A stretch of DNA of 64,000 bases, from the NCBI RefSeq assembly GCF_001278945.1, contig NZ_LGRV01000003.1, positions 1,612,001 to 1,676,000 on the forward strand. The letters are read 5' to 3'. The notes beneath the pieces are model-generated. The model worked only from the letters and a program-made list of their open reading frames with translations, had not been told where the DNA came from and searched no databases. Both the position numbers and the translations under genes were made by a program. Shown here piece by piece: positions 26,681-34,694 of this stretch (positions within the stretch are counted from its first letter, which is position 1; each line of letters opens with the position of its first letter). The DNA comes from Lysinibacillus contaminans. Its GTDB lineage: Bacteria > Bacillota > Bacilli > Bacillales_A > Planococcaceae.

Positions 26681-26720
26681 AAAGGCATCTGCATACACAC
26701 GGTATGAGATGCCTTCTTTT
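26681..26720 (+). terminator. Terminator after the cold-shock gene
   Basis: Stem AAGGCATCT..CATAC/GTATG..AGATGCCTT followed by CTTTTT. It also abuts the stop of the convergent VOC gene. Confidence 0.88.
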
Positions 26721-27493
26721 TATGGATTGATGTAGTACAATGCGTGTGGGAACATGATTGTTTGTTTCTCTCTAGTTGGATCCTTGAGCGTCACTGCAAA
26801 TGGCCCCTCTTCGTTATCCGCTATAACCACACTATTGCCATAGAAATCTAGGCGCATATTGGGTAATTGCAAAGAAGTATATTCTTCTTGCACGATAGCC
26901 TGTGGAATCTGTAGTACTTCTTGCCAAAGCGCGACTGTTTCCGCCACATTTCTAGCAACAAATAGTACGGACGTCATCTCGATGGATTGCTTCGTATCCA
27001 GTGCACCACTTTTTTCAAGCTGTGCGATACGTTCCTCATCCCCATCAGCCCACTCAATGAAAAACGGAAAATCAAGTGCTTGGTCAGGTTTGCCAAAATG
27101 TAGTAACTTCCATTCCACTAGTGAGCCATCAGGACGTGTTCGACTACATGCATCAGGCCCATAAACTTCAAAACCTAGAGCACGTAAACGCTCTGCCTCC
27201 CCTTCGATATTTGTCGTGCGCAGTGCAATACGAGAAAAGCCAAATCGTTCATGATTCCGCTTAAACGTATGGTGCAATGAATACGGTAATTTCGCTGCTT
27301 CCTCAAATAAGGCGCGGTCATATACCGCAATTTGTTCAATATACGTTAAGCCAAAATAGCTCAACGTGTTATAGGTTCCCCACATTGTATGTTGCCCACC
27401 GTTAACGGTCTGGATAGTATGCTTGTTTAAAAACATTTTAGTGTCCTCTGGTGATTGTACTTGCTGCACCAGATGGTCGAATTGTAAACTCAT
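26720..27493 (-). CDS. VOC-superfamily (glyoxalase-like) protein
   Basis: The 257-residue product starts FDHLVQQVQSPE, the usual opening of a vicinal-oxygen-chelate module, and has a two-module layout typical of large Bacillus glyoxalase-like proteins (first module around residues 1-120 with SRIALRTTNIEGEAERLRALGFEV; second around 165-250). Metal ligands cannot be assigned with confidence, and the substrate is unknown. AAGGGGGAAGTGGG precedes the start. Single-gene unit. Confidence 0.78.
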   Translation of the reverse strand: MSLQFDHLVQQVQSPEDTKMFLNKHTIQTVNGGQHTMWGTYNTLSYFGLTYIEQIAVYDRALFEEAAKLPYSLHHTFKRNHERFGFSRIALRTTNIEGEAERLRALGFEVYGPDACSRTRPDGSLVEWKLLHFGKPDQALDFPFFIEWADGDEERIAQLEKSGALDTKQSIEMTSVLFVARNVAETVALWQEVLQIPQAIVQEEYTSLQLPNMRLDFYGNSVVIADNEEGPFAVTLKDPTREKQTIMFPHALYYINP

Positions 27494-27673
27494 CCCACTT
27501 CCCCCTTTTCCTCACTATAACATACACTTTACCTATTTGTTTAATTGGTTTAAAATGAAAATAAGTTTGAAAGCTGCAAAAGTGCTCCTGATCAAAACTA
27601 TCAGACCAATTACGTAGGGAACTCTTAGCGCAAATGCCGTATGATTATCATAAAATAAGATGAGGTGATTAGT

Positions 27674-28162
27674 ATGACTGAAAAAGTTTTTGCATTTAAG
27701 CAAGCATTAGGTAATTATCCAACGGGCGTGACTGTTGTGACAGCCTTAAATAGCGCAAATGAACCGATAGGCTTAACGGTTAATTCGTTTGCATCTGTTT
27801 CAATCGAACCACTGCTAATTTTATGGTCGCTCGATAAAAAATCAAAACTACATGAAGACTTTTTGGCTGCAAAAAACTTTGCGGTCAATATTCTAGCAAG
27901 TGATCAAGCTCAGCTATGTGGGTTATTTGCAAGTAAAGAAGACCGTTTTACACAAGCAAACTGGTCTACTTCAACATTAAATCTACCTATTTTATCGGAT
28001 ACCTTATCCGTTTTACAATGTGAAGCATTCAAGCAAGTGGATGCTGGTGACCATACGATTTTCATCGGACATGTCGTTGAAATTGACAACAATGACAAAG
28101 AACCACTGCTCTATCATCGTCGTCAACTCGGACCAATCCCTTCAAGTTTTTACGAAAAATAA
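27674..28162 (+). CDS. Flavin reductase-like FMN-binding protein
   Basis: The 162-residue product matches the flavin-reductase split-barrel family: ALGNYPTGVTVVTAL at the N-terminus, GLTVNSFASVSIEPLLILWSLDKKS and FIGHVVEI near the C-terminus. Members supply reduced flavin to partner monooxygenases or act as NAD(P)H:FMN reductases. No partner oxygenase is adjacent. ATG 27674 has GAGGTGATT upstream; an in-frame GTG at 27665 lies within that site. Confidence 0.87.
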   Translation: MTEKVFAFKQALGNYPTGVTVVTALNSANEPIGLTVNSFASVSIEPLLILWSLDKKSKLHEDFLAAKNFAVNILASDQAQLCGLFASKEDRFTQANWSTSTLNLPILSDTLSVLQCEAFKQVDAGDHTIFIGHVVEIDNNDKEPLLYHRRQLGPIPSSFYEK

Positions 28163-28220
28163 TATGCACTTCATGATATAAATAAGTAAGCCCGACATGC
28201 GTTATTAAAAGTTGTGCATA

Positions 28221-28256
28221 ATAAGGAACTCCATTAATCAGGAGTTCTTTTTTTGT
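28221..28256 (+). terminator. Terminator after the flavin reductase gene
   Basis: Stem GAACTCC/GGAGTTC followed by a run of eight T. Confidence 0.8.
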
Positions 28257-28436
28257 GGGGAAAAATTCGAACCTACATATGAATCCTGCTGGAAAGCAAG
28301 TCAGGCAAGACCTTCACAGCGCGTTTTCATACAAAAAGAGTGTAGGATTTGTCTGCACGCACATATTTCGGTATAGAGCCAAAAATAAAAAGGTTCTTTC
28401 TATAACAATAATAATATAATAAAAATCAATAATAAA
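28257..28436. other. Intergenic segment without supported gene
   Basis: A 46-codon open frame (28279-28419) exists, but it has no RBS and no family similarity I recognise. The composition differs from flanking AT-rich DNA, so this may be a repeat or a gene remnant. Confidence 0.3.
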
Positions 28437-28468
28437 TTATCGCAAAACGATAAAACAAGAGTTATAAT
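28437..28468 (+). promoter_or_regulatory. Promoter and candidate XRE operator for DUF2975-XRE
   Basis: Inverted repeat TTATCG-CAAAA-CGATAA (28437-28453) lies just upstream of TATAAT (28463-28468), covering the expected -35 position. A site for the XRE protein of the same operon is likely. Confidence 0.55.
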
Positions 28469-28500
28469 GAAATGAACAATAAATAAGTGAGGTAATTTAT

Positions 28501-28983
28501 ATGAACCGAGGAACAACAATTTTTTTAAAGATCGCTGTTATTCTTATTGGAATCCCAGTTCTTGCTTTGTGCATCTTTTTGGTGCCTGAGATAGCAAATT
28601 TTGCAGCAGAATTGTATCCTGATAGCGCTTATTTGAAATATCTCATTTTTATCGATTTGTATGCGACAGCGATACCTTTTTATTTTGCTCTGTATCAAGC
28701 TTTTAAACTTTTAAGCTATATTGACAAGAATAAAGCTTTCTCGGAATTATCTGTAAAATCTTTAAAGAATATAAAATACAGTGCTTTCAGTATCAGTATC
28801 TTGTATGTGCTTGGTATGCCACTCTTTTATCTCATTGCGGAGATGGACGACGCCCCAGGTATCATAGTAATCGGAATGGTCATGATTTTTGCTTCATTTG
28901 TGATTGCAATCTTTGCCGCTGTTCTACAAAAGCTATTAAAAGAGGCGATTGATATAAAATCAGAAAATGATTTAACGGTCTGA
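28501..28983 (+). CDS. DUF2975-family membrane protein
   Basis: The 160-residue product has four hydrophobic segments with a central cytoplasmic loop LLSYIDKNKAFSELSVKSLKNIKY, the DUF2975 layout (the family motif around NKAFS...LK.IK). Function is unknown. GTGAGG precedes the start. The next gene, an XRE regulator, begins 10 bp after the stop. DUF2975-XRE pairs recur in Firmicutes, so this is likely a small regulatory or toxin-like membrane module. Confidence 0.8.
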   Translation: MNRGTTIFLKIAVILIGIPVLALCIFLVPEIANFAAELYPDSAYLKYLIFIDLYATAIPFYFALYQAFKLLSYIDKNKAFSELSVKSLKNIKYSAFSISILYVLGMPLFYLIAEMDDAPGIIVIGMVMIFASFVIAIFAAVLQKLLKEAIDIKSENDLTV

Positions 28984-28993
28984 GGTGAATTAC

Positions 28994-29215
28994 ATGGCGA
29001 TTATTATTAATATTGATGTGATGTTGGCTAAAAGGAAAATGAGCGTAACAGAACTGTCCGGAAGGGTTGGAATAACTATGGCTAACCTTTCGATATTGAA
29101 AAATGAAAAGGCTAAAGCAATTCGATTCTCAACATTAGAGGCGATTTGTAAGGCTTTAGAATGTCAGCCTGGAGATATTTTAGAATACAAAAGTGACGAA
29201 GACAGTCAGGTTTGA
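28994..29215 (+). CDS. Small XRE-family HTH regulator (YozG-like)
   Basis: The 73-residue product is a single Cro/CI-type HTH domain (MLAKRKMSVTELSGRVGITMANLSILKNEKAKAIR, about residues 9-43) ending in CQPGDILEY, the pattern of the YozG-like group encoded with DUF2975 proteins. GAGGTG lies seven bases before ATG 28994. It probably autoregulates through the palindrome at 28437. Confidence 0.87.
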   Translation: MAIIINIDVMLAKRKMSVTELSGRVGITMANLSILKNEKAKAIRFSTLEAICKALECQPGDILEYKSDEDSQV

Positions 29216-29252
29216 TGGCAATCTTCAACTAACAAGACCAACATTATAAAGT

Positions 29253-29293
29253 TAAAACGCTTGGGGTTCTTTGAAATACCCTAAGCGTTTTTG
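29253..29293 (+). terminator. Terminator of DUF2975-XRE
   Basis: Stem AAAACGCTTGGGGT/ACCCTAAGCGTTTTT with T-run. Confidence 0.88.
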
Positions 29294-29368
29294 TGTTCTA
29301 ATACTATTGTTATCGTGTTTGTTAATTGATGTGTCATTTACATGGTTGTTTAGCTATTTCTCCTTATT

Positions 29369-29406
29369 AAAAGAACTACTAACTTTATTCGGTAGTTCCT
29401 TTTTTG
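29369..29406 (+). terminator. Second terminator-like hairpin
   Basis: Stem GAACTAC/GTAGTTC followed by seven T. No gene lies between it and the terminator at 29253. Confidence 0.6.
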
Positions 29407-29823
29407 CTATCGGCTTCATTTAAAATTACCCACAGACATTTTAATAAAAACGACCTCGTCCATCACTACTATAACTTCTTCTACCTGGATGATTTGATGC
29501 CATTACAGCAGAAATGACAAATGCGTTATTGTTCCCTATTTATTATGTACCTCATCTCGTAGGTACTCTTGAGGTTACGCCCATTGTCGGCCCTCATACT
29601 TCAGCAAAGACCTCTTCACATAGGATGTATTCCCAGTTTATGTTGCGCTTAAGGAGTTAAAATATATAAAAATTTATGAACTGCCACCTCAATGGCAGCA
29701 TGTTAACAATACATAATATCTAGAAATATAATCTAATCACATAGTGGACATCTCCCCTACCAGTGTAGTATCATAAAACCATCAAAACTAAAAAGGTATC
29801 TATAGTTTTTTGGGGGTTATGGA
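29407..29823. other. Intergenic region before the TetR gene
   Basis: About 400 bp without a supported gene. A 48-codon frame at 29514-29660 lacks an RBS. The right end holds AAAACTA-N12-TAGTTTT (29784-29809), a candidate TetR operator. Confidence 0.4.
29784..29809. promoter_or_regulatory. Predicted TetR operator, site 1
   Basis: AAAACTA-N12-TAGTTTT, 15 bp before the TTG start of the TetR gene. The same dyad with the same 12-bp spacing occurs at 30426-30451 before the MATE gene. Confidence 0.65.
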
Positions 29824-30399
29824 TTGAAGACACGAATCATACATGCGTTCATTGAAGAAACTCGAAATAATGGCATTAAGTTCACAATGGATGACTTAGC
29901 AAGACGGCTTGGAATAAGCAAGCGTACATTATACGAAAATTTCTCATCGAAGGTAGAGATACTTGATTCCATTATCGATTTGACGCTTACTGAGTTCGAT
30001 GAACAGACTCGATTAATCATTGATAATCCTGAATTGACACTACCTGAAAAGATTAAAAAAGCGATTGTTGTCTTACCGAAATATAATGAGTTTTACGATT
30101 TGCGAATTTTGGAGCAACTGAAACGGTCTTATCCCGCACAGTGGGAGCGGCTGAATCGTGAAATGCATCAGTGGGATGATCTTAAAGGACTTCTTGAAGA
30201 AGGGATCCGAACGGGTATCATTAAGGATATGAACATCGATTTATTGATGAAACTGATTATAGAAGCTTCTAATATAACCTTGGATAGACAATTCTTTTTA
30301 GGGCATAGTATCTCTATAACGGAATCGTTTGAAATGATTGTGGATGTATTATTGAATGGATTTATGACAGAAAAAAATGATGAATGTACTGGCACGTAA
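29824..30399 (+). CDS. TetR-family transcriptional regulator
   Basis: The 191-residue product has an N-terminal TetR HTH (FTMDDLARRLGISKRTLYENFSSKVEIL, about residues 20-47) and an all-helical ligand domain. It begins at a TTG preceded by GGGGGTT. It lies directly upstream of a MATE exporter on the same strand, and both carry the dyad AAAACTA-N12-TAGTTTT in front, so it probably represses itself and the exporter. The ligand is unknown. Confidence 0.88.
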   Translation: MKTRIIHAFIEETRNNGIKFTMDDLARRLGISKRTLYENFSSKVEILDSIIDLTLTEFDEQTRLIIDNPELTLPEKIKKAIVVLPKYNEFYDLRILEQLKRSYPAQWERLNREMHQWDDLKGLLEEGIRTGIIKDMNIDLLMKLIIEASNITLDRQFFLGHSISITESFEMIVDVLLNGFMTEKNDECTGT

Positions 30400-30425
30400 A
30401 ATGCCAGTTTCTTTTCGACCTCAAA

Positions 30426-30451
30426 AAAACTATAAAAACCCAAATAGTTTT
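30426..30451. promoter_or_regulatory. Predicted TetR operator, site 2
   Basis: AAAACTAT...ATAGTTTT with the 7-bp core arms 12 bp apart, in the 95-bp gap between the TetR and MATE genes. It matches site 1 in arms and spacing. Confidence 0.65.
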
Positions 30452-30494
30452 TCTGTTCTACAAAACAACAAATAGATAAGGATTTGAAATAGCA

Positions 30495-31844
30495 ATGCCA
30501 AAAGAACAAATAGTAAACCGTTTAGATACAGAATCTGTCGGAAGATCTTTCTTGAGATATTTAATTCCCTCGATCGTTGGAATGTTATTGATGGCTGTCA
30601 ATATCGTGGTTGATGGAATTATGGTCGGTAACAAATTAGGTCCGGTTGCTCTAGCCGGTGTGGGTATCGCTGGCCCAGTCTATACAATTTTTGTCGCCAT
30701 GTCGTTATGGATTGGGATCGGTGCTGCGACTCGTTATTCAGCTATGATGGGGGCAAAACGACCCGATCAAGCACGCATCATCTTTTCACATGCGATTTCT
30801 TCTATCTTTATTTTGACGATGATTATCGGGCTTACTGCCTTTTACTTTAGGACGGAACTTGCGTATTTACTTGGCGCGAATGCCGATACGTTTGAATATA
30901 CATCAGGTTATCTGAACGTCATGTTATTGTTTGGATTCGTCTTCACTGTAGAAAATGCTTTTAGTATTTTAGTGAGAAATGATGGCGGTCCAAATACAGC
31001 AATGATTGCGCTTATTGCCACGTCAGTAGTCAATATCATTTTGAACTATGTGTTTTTATTCGTGCTTGATTTTGGCGTAGAGGGTGCTGCTACTGCAACA
31101 GTAATCGGGGCATTCGTTGGACTAGTTATTCTAAGTACGCATTTTTTCAGAAAAAAGAGCAATTTGCGTTTTGTACGCTTCAAGTTCGACAAAAAGCTTG
31201 CCCTTCTTATATTAATCATTGGTTTCCCGAGCTTTCTTGCTGAAGTCGGCATTTCGGTTTTCACGATTTCACATAACATCGCATTTAAAGAGCTCGCTGG
31301 AACTGTCGGCGTATCAGCATTTACGATTTTGAATTATGTTCATAGTGTGATGTTGTTATTATTTTTAGGACTGGGGGCCGCAATCCAACCATTGATTAGT
31401 TATTATCGCGGTGCAAAAGATGAAAAGAAAATGAAACAAACAGTACGACTTGCAATTGGGACATCTTTCGCCGCCGGTATCTTCTTTGTGTTAATCGGTC
31501 AATTTGCTGCCACACAGATTGTTAGCTTGTTCGGTGACTTCCCTGAAGAAGTGATGACGCTGGCAGTTTCGGGCATTAAACTATTCTTTATCGCGTATCT
31601 CTTTATGGGAACGAACTTTGTCATGATGACGTATTATCAATCCATCGGACACATCCGAATGGCCACATGGATTACTGCTGCAAGGGAAATAGTCGTTTTA
31701 CTCATCTTGCTAATGATCTTGCCTCGATTATTTGGATTAACAGGCATCTGGCTCGCAATCCCCACATCAGAATTAATCGTACTTCTGACAATTTATTATT
31801 ATCATAGAAAATGGTATAGCAAAGATTCCTCATTACATGTTTAG
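30495..31844 (+). CDS. MATE-family efflux transporter (MepA-like)
   Basis: The 449-residue product has about twelve membrane helices; opening segments RYLIPSIVGMLLMAVNIVVDGIMVG and GPVYTIFVAMSLWIGIGAATRYS are typical of the MATE subgroup that includes MepA. It should export cationic drugs or related compounds using an ion gradient. The dedicated TetR gene upstream suggests substrate-induced expression. It is a different subgroup from the MATE gene at 20905. A CCCGTCACTT hairpin ends the unit. Confidence 0.9.
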   Translation: MPKEQIVNRLDTESVGRSFLRYLIPSIVGMLLMAVNIVVDGIMVGNKLGPVALAGVGIAGPVYTIFVAMSLWIGIGAATRYSAMMGAKRPDQARIIFSHAISSIFILTMIIGLTAFYFRTELAYLLGANADTFEYTSGYLNVMLLFGFVFTVENAFSILVRNDGGPNTAMIALIATSVVNIILNYVFLFVLDFGVEGAATATVIGAFVGLVILSTHFFRKKSNLRFVRFKFDKKLALLILIIGFPSFLAEVGISVFTISHNIAFKELAGTVGVSAFTILNYVHSVMLLLFLGLGAAIQPLISYYRGAKDEKKMKQTVRLAIGTSFAAGIFFVLIGQFAATQIVSLFGDFPEEVMTLAVSGIKLFFIAYLFMGTNFVMMTYYQSIGHIRMATWITAAREIVVLLILLMILPRLFGLTGIWLAIPTSELIVLLTIYYYHRKWYSKDSSLHV

Positions 31845-31847
31845 ACA

Positions 31848-31880
31848 CCTCCCGTCACTTATCAAAGTGGCGGGATTTCT
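31848..31880 (+). terminator. Terminator of TetR-MATE
   Basis: Stem CTCCCGTCACTT/AAGTGGCGGG followed by ATTTCT. Confidence 0.75.
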
Positions 31881-32050
31881 ACTTTAATTTGGACATTGAA
31901 TACGATTTTTCTTCGTAGATCTGCCACTAAACATAAATAGTATTCACACATCACTAAGTCCAATATTTGTAAATGTGTTACTCTATAGAAAAGAAAAAAT
32001 TTGATATTAGTGAAGTAAAGAGCAGGTAAGAAACGAAAAGAGGGTTACGT

Positions 32051-32230
32051 ATGTTAAAGAAAAACATTAAATTTATATTGGCTTTTTTTATTCTTTCGAT
32101 TGGATGGCAATTCTTTTTTCAAGATGGCATTAGATGGGGAGAAACGGTAGCAGTCTCGATTTTAATGTTCCTTTTCTCAATGTTTTATGATTGGGCAAAT
32201 ATCCCCTATAAATGGAAGGGAAAACAGTAG
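32051..32230 (+). CDS. Small membrane protein of unknown function
   Basis: A 59-residue product, MLKKNIKFILAFFILSIG... with two hydrophobic segments separated by FFQDGIRWGE and a tail PYKWKGKQ. GAGGG lies six bases before the ATG. I do not recognise a family. It stands alone between the MATE terminator and the next lipoprotein gene. Confidence 0.6.
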   Translation: MLKKNIKFILAFFILSIGWQFFFQDGIRWGETVAVSILMFLFSMFYDWANIPYKWKGKQ

Positions 32231-32382
32231 CGTTGTCCCTAACATAATTCTTACATAGTATTCCTCATCAATTCCATTAGTTCATTTAATTTAAGCCACA
32301 CTTTCACAACCCATACGTTCCACTATAATAAACAACTGATTATTCATTTTATGCTACACAGTGAAAGGAATGAAATAGTACC

Positions 32383-32802
32383 ATGTGCCATTTTAAAAAG
32401 ATACTTCCCCTTGTATTAGTACTTTTCATAGCTACCGGTTGTGCAGGGATGGAAAGACAAAAAATTGAAGTAGGTAAACGGAGTGATATGGGTATCTTTG
32501 AGGATTTTAAAGAAATTACCAAATTGAAAAAGGTTTCGGCAGTAAAAGACATACTCCATAACGCAGAGTGGGAGAAAATTAAAGTAGATATGGCAAGAGA
32601 GGCTGATTACCAGTTTATATTTCAATTTGTAAATCCGGATACCCAAGCAAAAGCAATTCCGTATTCCGTTTGGATAGGTCCTGACAAAGATACTATTGAA
32701 ATAATAGAAGGTGGCTATCAATATGTTCATTTAAACAAAGAGGATTCGAGTATGCTATTTGAAGCTATCACCGAAACTAAACTAGTTAATAGAGAAATAT
32801 AA
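32383..32802 (+). CDS. Small lipoprotein of unknown function
   Basis: The 139-residue product has a signal peptide ending in the lipobox ATGC (about residues 17-20), then a soluble domain with a positive N-terminus and mixed alpha/beta pattern. It is predicted to be anchored outside the membrane. No family is recognised. The start follows AAAGGA at a long spacing, so an alternative start is possible. Confidence 0.65.
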   Translation: MCHFKKILPLVLVLFIATGCAGMERQKIEVGKRSDMGIFEDFKEITKLKKVSAVKDILHNAEWEKIKVDMAREADYQFIFQFVNPDTQAKAIPYSVWIGPDKDTIEIIEGGYQYVHLNKEDSSMLFEAITETKLVNREI

Positions 32803-32908
32803 TTGATAGTCCATTTTTTAAATATTTGTAAAATAATCTATAATGAAAGAACAAGCAAGTTTCCTTCGTTAAGAAAAGTACAGTAAAAAGGTATTGAGGA
32901 GTGCTGGG

Positions 32909-33241
32909 ATGAGAAAGTCGCTTGCTTTATTGTTGCTCATTTTACTAATTGTGCCATTTGCCTATGTGGAACAGAAAAAAAGGATATACGAAAACCGAAC
33001 CCAACAGTATTTGACGAAAGAAATGGAATATGCTGAAGCGGATATTAAGTCACTTGAATGTAAATGGCATTTTTTCGGACTTCCGAATTACTGGGTGAGT
33101 GTAATCTTTACAGATGAAGAAAATATTGAGTATGTGTATTTCGTACATGATAGAGAGCAACCGTTACAGTTTGAATATTATTCGCTAGACGGCAGTACAC
33201 CCACATCAGATGAGTTAAAGCACTACGAGCCCCATGATTAA
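32909..33241 (+). CDS. DUF3139-family membrane-anchored protein
   Basis: The 110-residue product has one N-terminal membrane segment and a small extracytoplasmic domain with EMEYAEADIKSLECKW and YWVSVIFTDEENIEYVYFVHD, the pattern of DUF3139 proteins in Bacillus. Function unknown. GAGGAG lies before ATG 32909; an earlier in-frame ATG lacks a site. Confidence 0.75.
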   Translation: MRKSLALLLLILLIVPFAYVEQKKRIYENRTQQYLTKEMEYAEADIKSLECKWHFFGLPNYWVSVIFTDEENIEYVYFVHDREQPLQFEYYSLDGSTPTSDELKHYEPHD

Positions 33242-33280
33242 ATCAAGTTAAACTAAAGGGCGATCAAGTTAAAAAGAGCC

Positions 33281-33316
33281 TTAAAGGACCACCTGCTAAA
33301 ACAGGAGGTCCTTTAA
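33281..33316. terminator. Terminator hairpin
   Basis: Stem TTAAAGGACC..CCTG/CAGG..GGTCCTTTAA after the DUF3139 gene. Confidence 0.8.
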
Positions 33317-33383
33317 GAGCCTAGTACATGCCAAGTTGTATCCATTCCTTTTCGTTAATACTTAAATGAATTAAGCTCTACTC

Positions 33384-33433
33384 TAAAAAATGCCACAAAT
33401 TGCATGAAACATTCATTCATGCGATTTGTGGCT
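33384..33433 (-). terminator. Terminator of yezD
   Basis: On the minus strand a long stem GCCACAAATCGCATGAA/TTCATGCAATTTGTGGC is followed by ATTTTTT, eight bases after the yezD stop. Confidence 0.88.
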
Positions 33434-33441
33434 TTCCATTT

Positions 33442-33600
33442 TTATTTACTTTTTTGTGGAAATCTCTGTTTTTCTAGTCGGTTAATTTGTACAATTATGC
33501 CGTCTTGAATCGTAATATGCACTTCTCCAAACTGTAAATCTTGAATTGCTTTAGCAATTGCTTCTAACTTCTCATCATCTGCTTTCAGCTGTTGAGACAT
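33442..33600 (-). CDS. yezD: YezD-family (DUF2292) small protein
   Basis: A 52-residue product containing KLEAIAKAIQDLQFGEVHIT and IQDGIIVQINRLEKQRF, the YezD/DUF2292 signature. These small proteins are often found with sulfur-metabolism genes; their exact role is unknown. Here the gene stands alone under a SAM-I riboswitch and is closed by its own terminator. The ATG at 33600 has AAGGGG about nine bases upstream. Confidence 0.8.
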   Translation of the reverse strand: MSQQLKADDEKLEAIAKAIQDLQFGEVHITIQDGIIVQINRLEKQRFPQKSK

Positions 33601-33677
33601 GCGAAACACCCCTTCATCATTTTTTCATGTACGATTGTGTACAAATAGAGGTCAAAGCATCATTTCGATTCGATGAG

Positions 33678-33774
33678 CCCCTTATCTCTCAGATCCCTCT
33701 GCTGGATTTGGCACCGAAATGTTCAGTTGCCGAGGCTTCCTTAGGCCAGGTCCCTCCACCTCTCTTGATAAGGG
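33678..33774 (-). promoter_or_regulatory. SAM-I (S-box) riboswitch aptamer
   Basis: Read on the minus strand, P1 arms CCCTTATC (33767-33774) and GATAAGGGG (33678-33686) enclose the S-box core: AAGAGAGGTGGAGGGA, then GGCC...GAAGCCTCGGCAAC, then ACATTTCGGTGCCAAATCC and CAGCAGA. All are standard S-box blocks. The region 33601-33677 before the yezD start should hold the expression platform, but I see no clear intrinsic terminator there, so the output mechanism is open. Confidence 0.93.
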
Positions 33775-33904
33775 AATTTAGCATCTTGGAAATATTCTAC
33801 AATTCCAAAAACTTAAAGTCAACATAAATATTACAAAACCTAGTCGAATACTACGTAATTAATATTAATTGTTTCATATTGTCATTATTATATGCTGTAA
33901 AAAA

Positions 33905-33949
33905 ACAAAAAACTGCGCAGCATACATTGCTCTCTGCACAGTTTTTTTA
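33905..33949 (-). terminator. Terminator of the CoaB-like gene
   Basis: Stem AACTGTGCAGAG.../...CTGCGCAGTT followed on the minus strand by TTTTTTG. Confidence 0.82.
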
Positions 33950-33952
33950 GCT

Positions 33953-34624
33953 TTAAATTTGTTGTAAACACTCTATTAGTGCTTTTGCTGTTTCTTCCTT
34001 GCCACTTACCTTAATGGGCTCCCCTGTCGCTGGTACAATCCAATGTGGCTCTTGTTCACCGTATAAAGACTGCGAACTGTTCGCTACCATAAACTGTGCA
34101 TCCGAGGATTCCATACGCAGACGTGCACGCGAAAGCAAAAAATCTGCATCATCTGTTGCTTCTAGTTTAAAACCGACTAATGTTACATTTGGTTGCCAAC
34201 CTTTAATATTCCCTAACACTTTTGGTGCTTTTTTAAAGTGAATAATCGGTGGCTCGTCCGAAGGCATTTTACCCGCTTCCTCCATTAAGTTTCCTGATTG
34301 GTCATACACCTTGTCAATCACCCAATCAGAACCAGCTGCAGCCATTATCACAATATCGATGTTTTCTTCTTGCACCGCAGTGCGAATTTTATCTCCTAGA
34401 TCTTCAATACCTTCAAAGCCTACTAAGCGCATTTTATCTTTATTTGCCGGTAACTTTGCAAAATAGCCGTGCATATATAGTACGTTTGCTCCGGCGGCAA
34501 TTGCTGCCTCAGCCAAATAGCAGCCCATATTCCCCTTCGATAAATTCGTATGTCCGCGCACACGATCCCATTTTTCAAGCGTTCCCCCACTTGTAATGAG
34601 CACAGTTTTTCCTTTTAATGTCCC
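33953..34624 (-). CDS. Phosphopantothenate-cysteine ligase (CoaB)-like protein
   Basis: The 223-residue product resembles a standalone CoaB domain: ITSGGTLEKWDRVR at the N-terminus, AEAAIAAGANVLYMHG, IVIMAAAGSDWVIDKV and the KLEATDDADFLLSRARLRM segment. CoaB joins cysteine to phosphopantothenate. Bacillus normally carries a fused CoaBC, so this may be an auxiliary or divergent enzyme. A GTG at 34624 after AAAGGTGAG is preferred to a TTG at 34657. Confidence 0.75.
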   Translation of the reverse strand, partial: GTLKGKTVLITSGGTLEKWDRVRGHTNLSKGNMGCYLAEAAIAAGANVLYMHGYFAKLPANKDKMRLVGFEGIEDLGDKIRTAVQEENIDIVIMAAAGSDWVIDKVYDQSGNLMEEAGKMPSDEPPIIHFKKAPKVLGNIKGWQPNVTLVGFKLEATDDADFLLSRARLRMESSDAQFMVANSSQSLYGEQEPHWIVPATGEPIKVSGKEETAKALIECLQQI

Positions 34625-34694
34625 CACAAACTCACCTTTTTCTTCATAAATATACAAGCTCTATTTTAGCGTAAAATAGCATAATTACCTATTT

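Noticed and set aside
28279..28419. 46-codon ORF before DUF2975
   Set aside because: No RBS, no family similarity; kept only as an unexplained segment.
29514..29660. 48-codon ORF before TetR
   Set aside because: No RBS or motif; may be decayed DNA.
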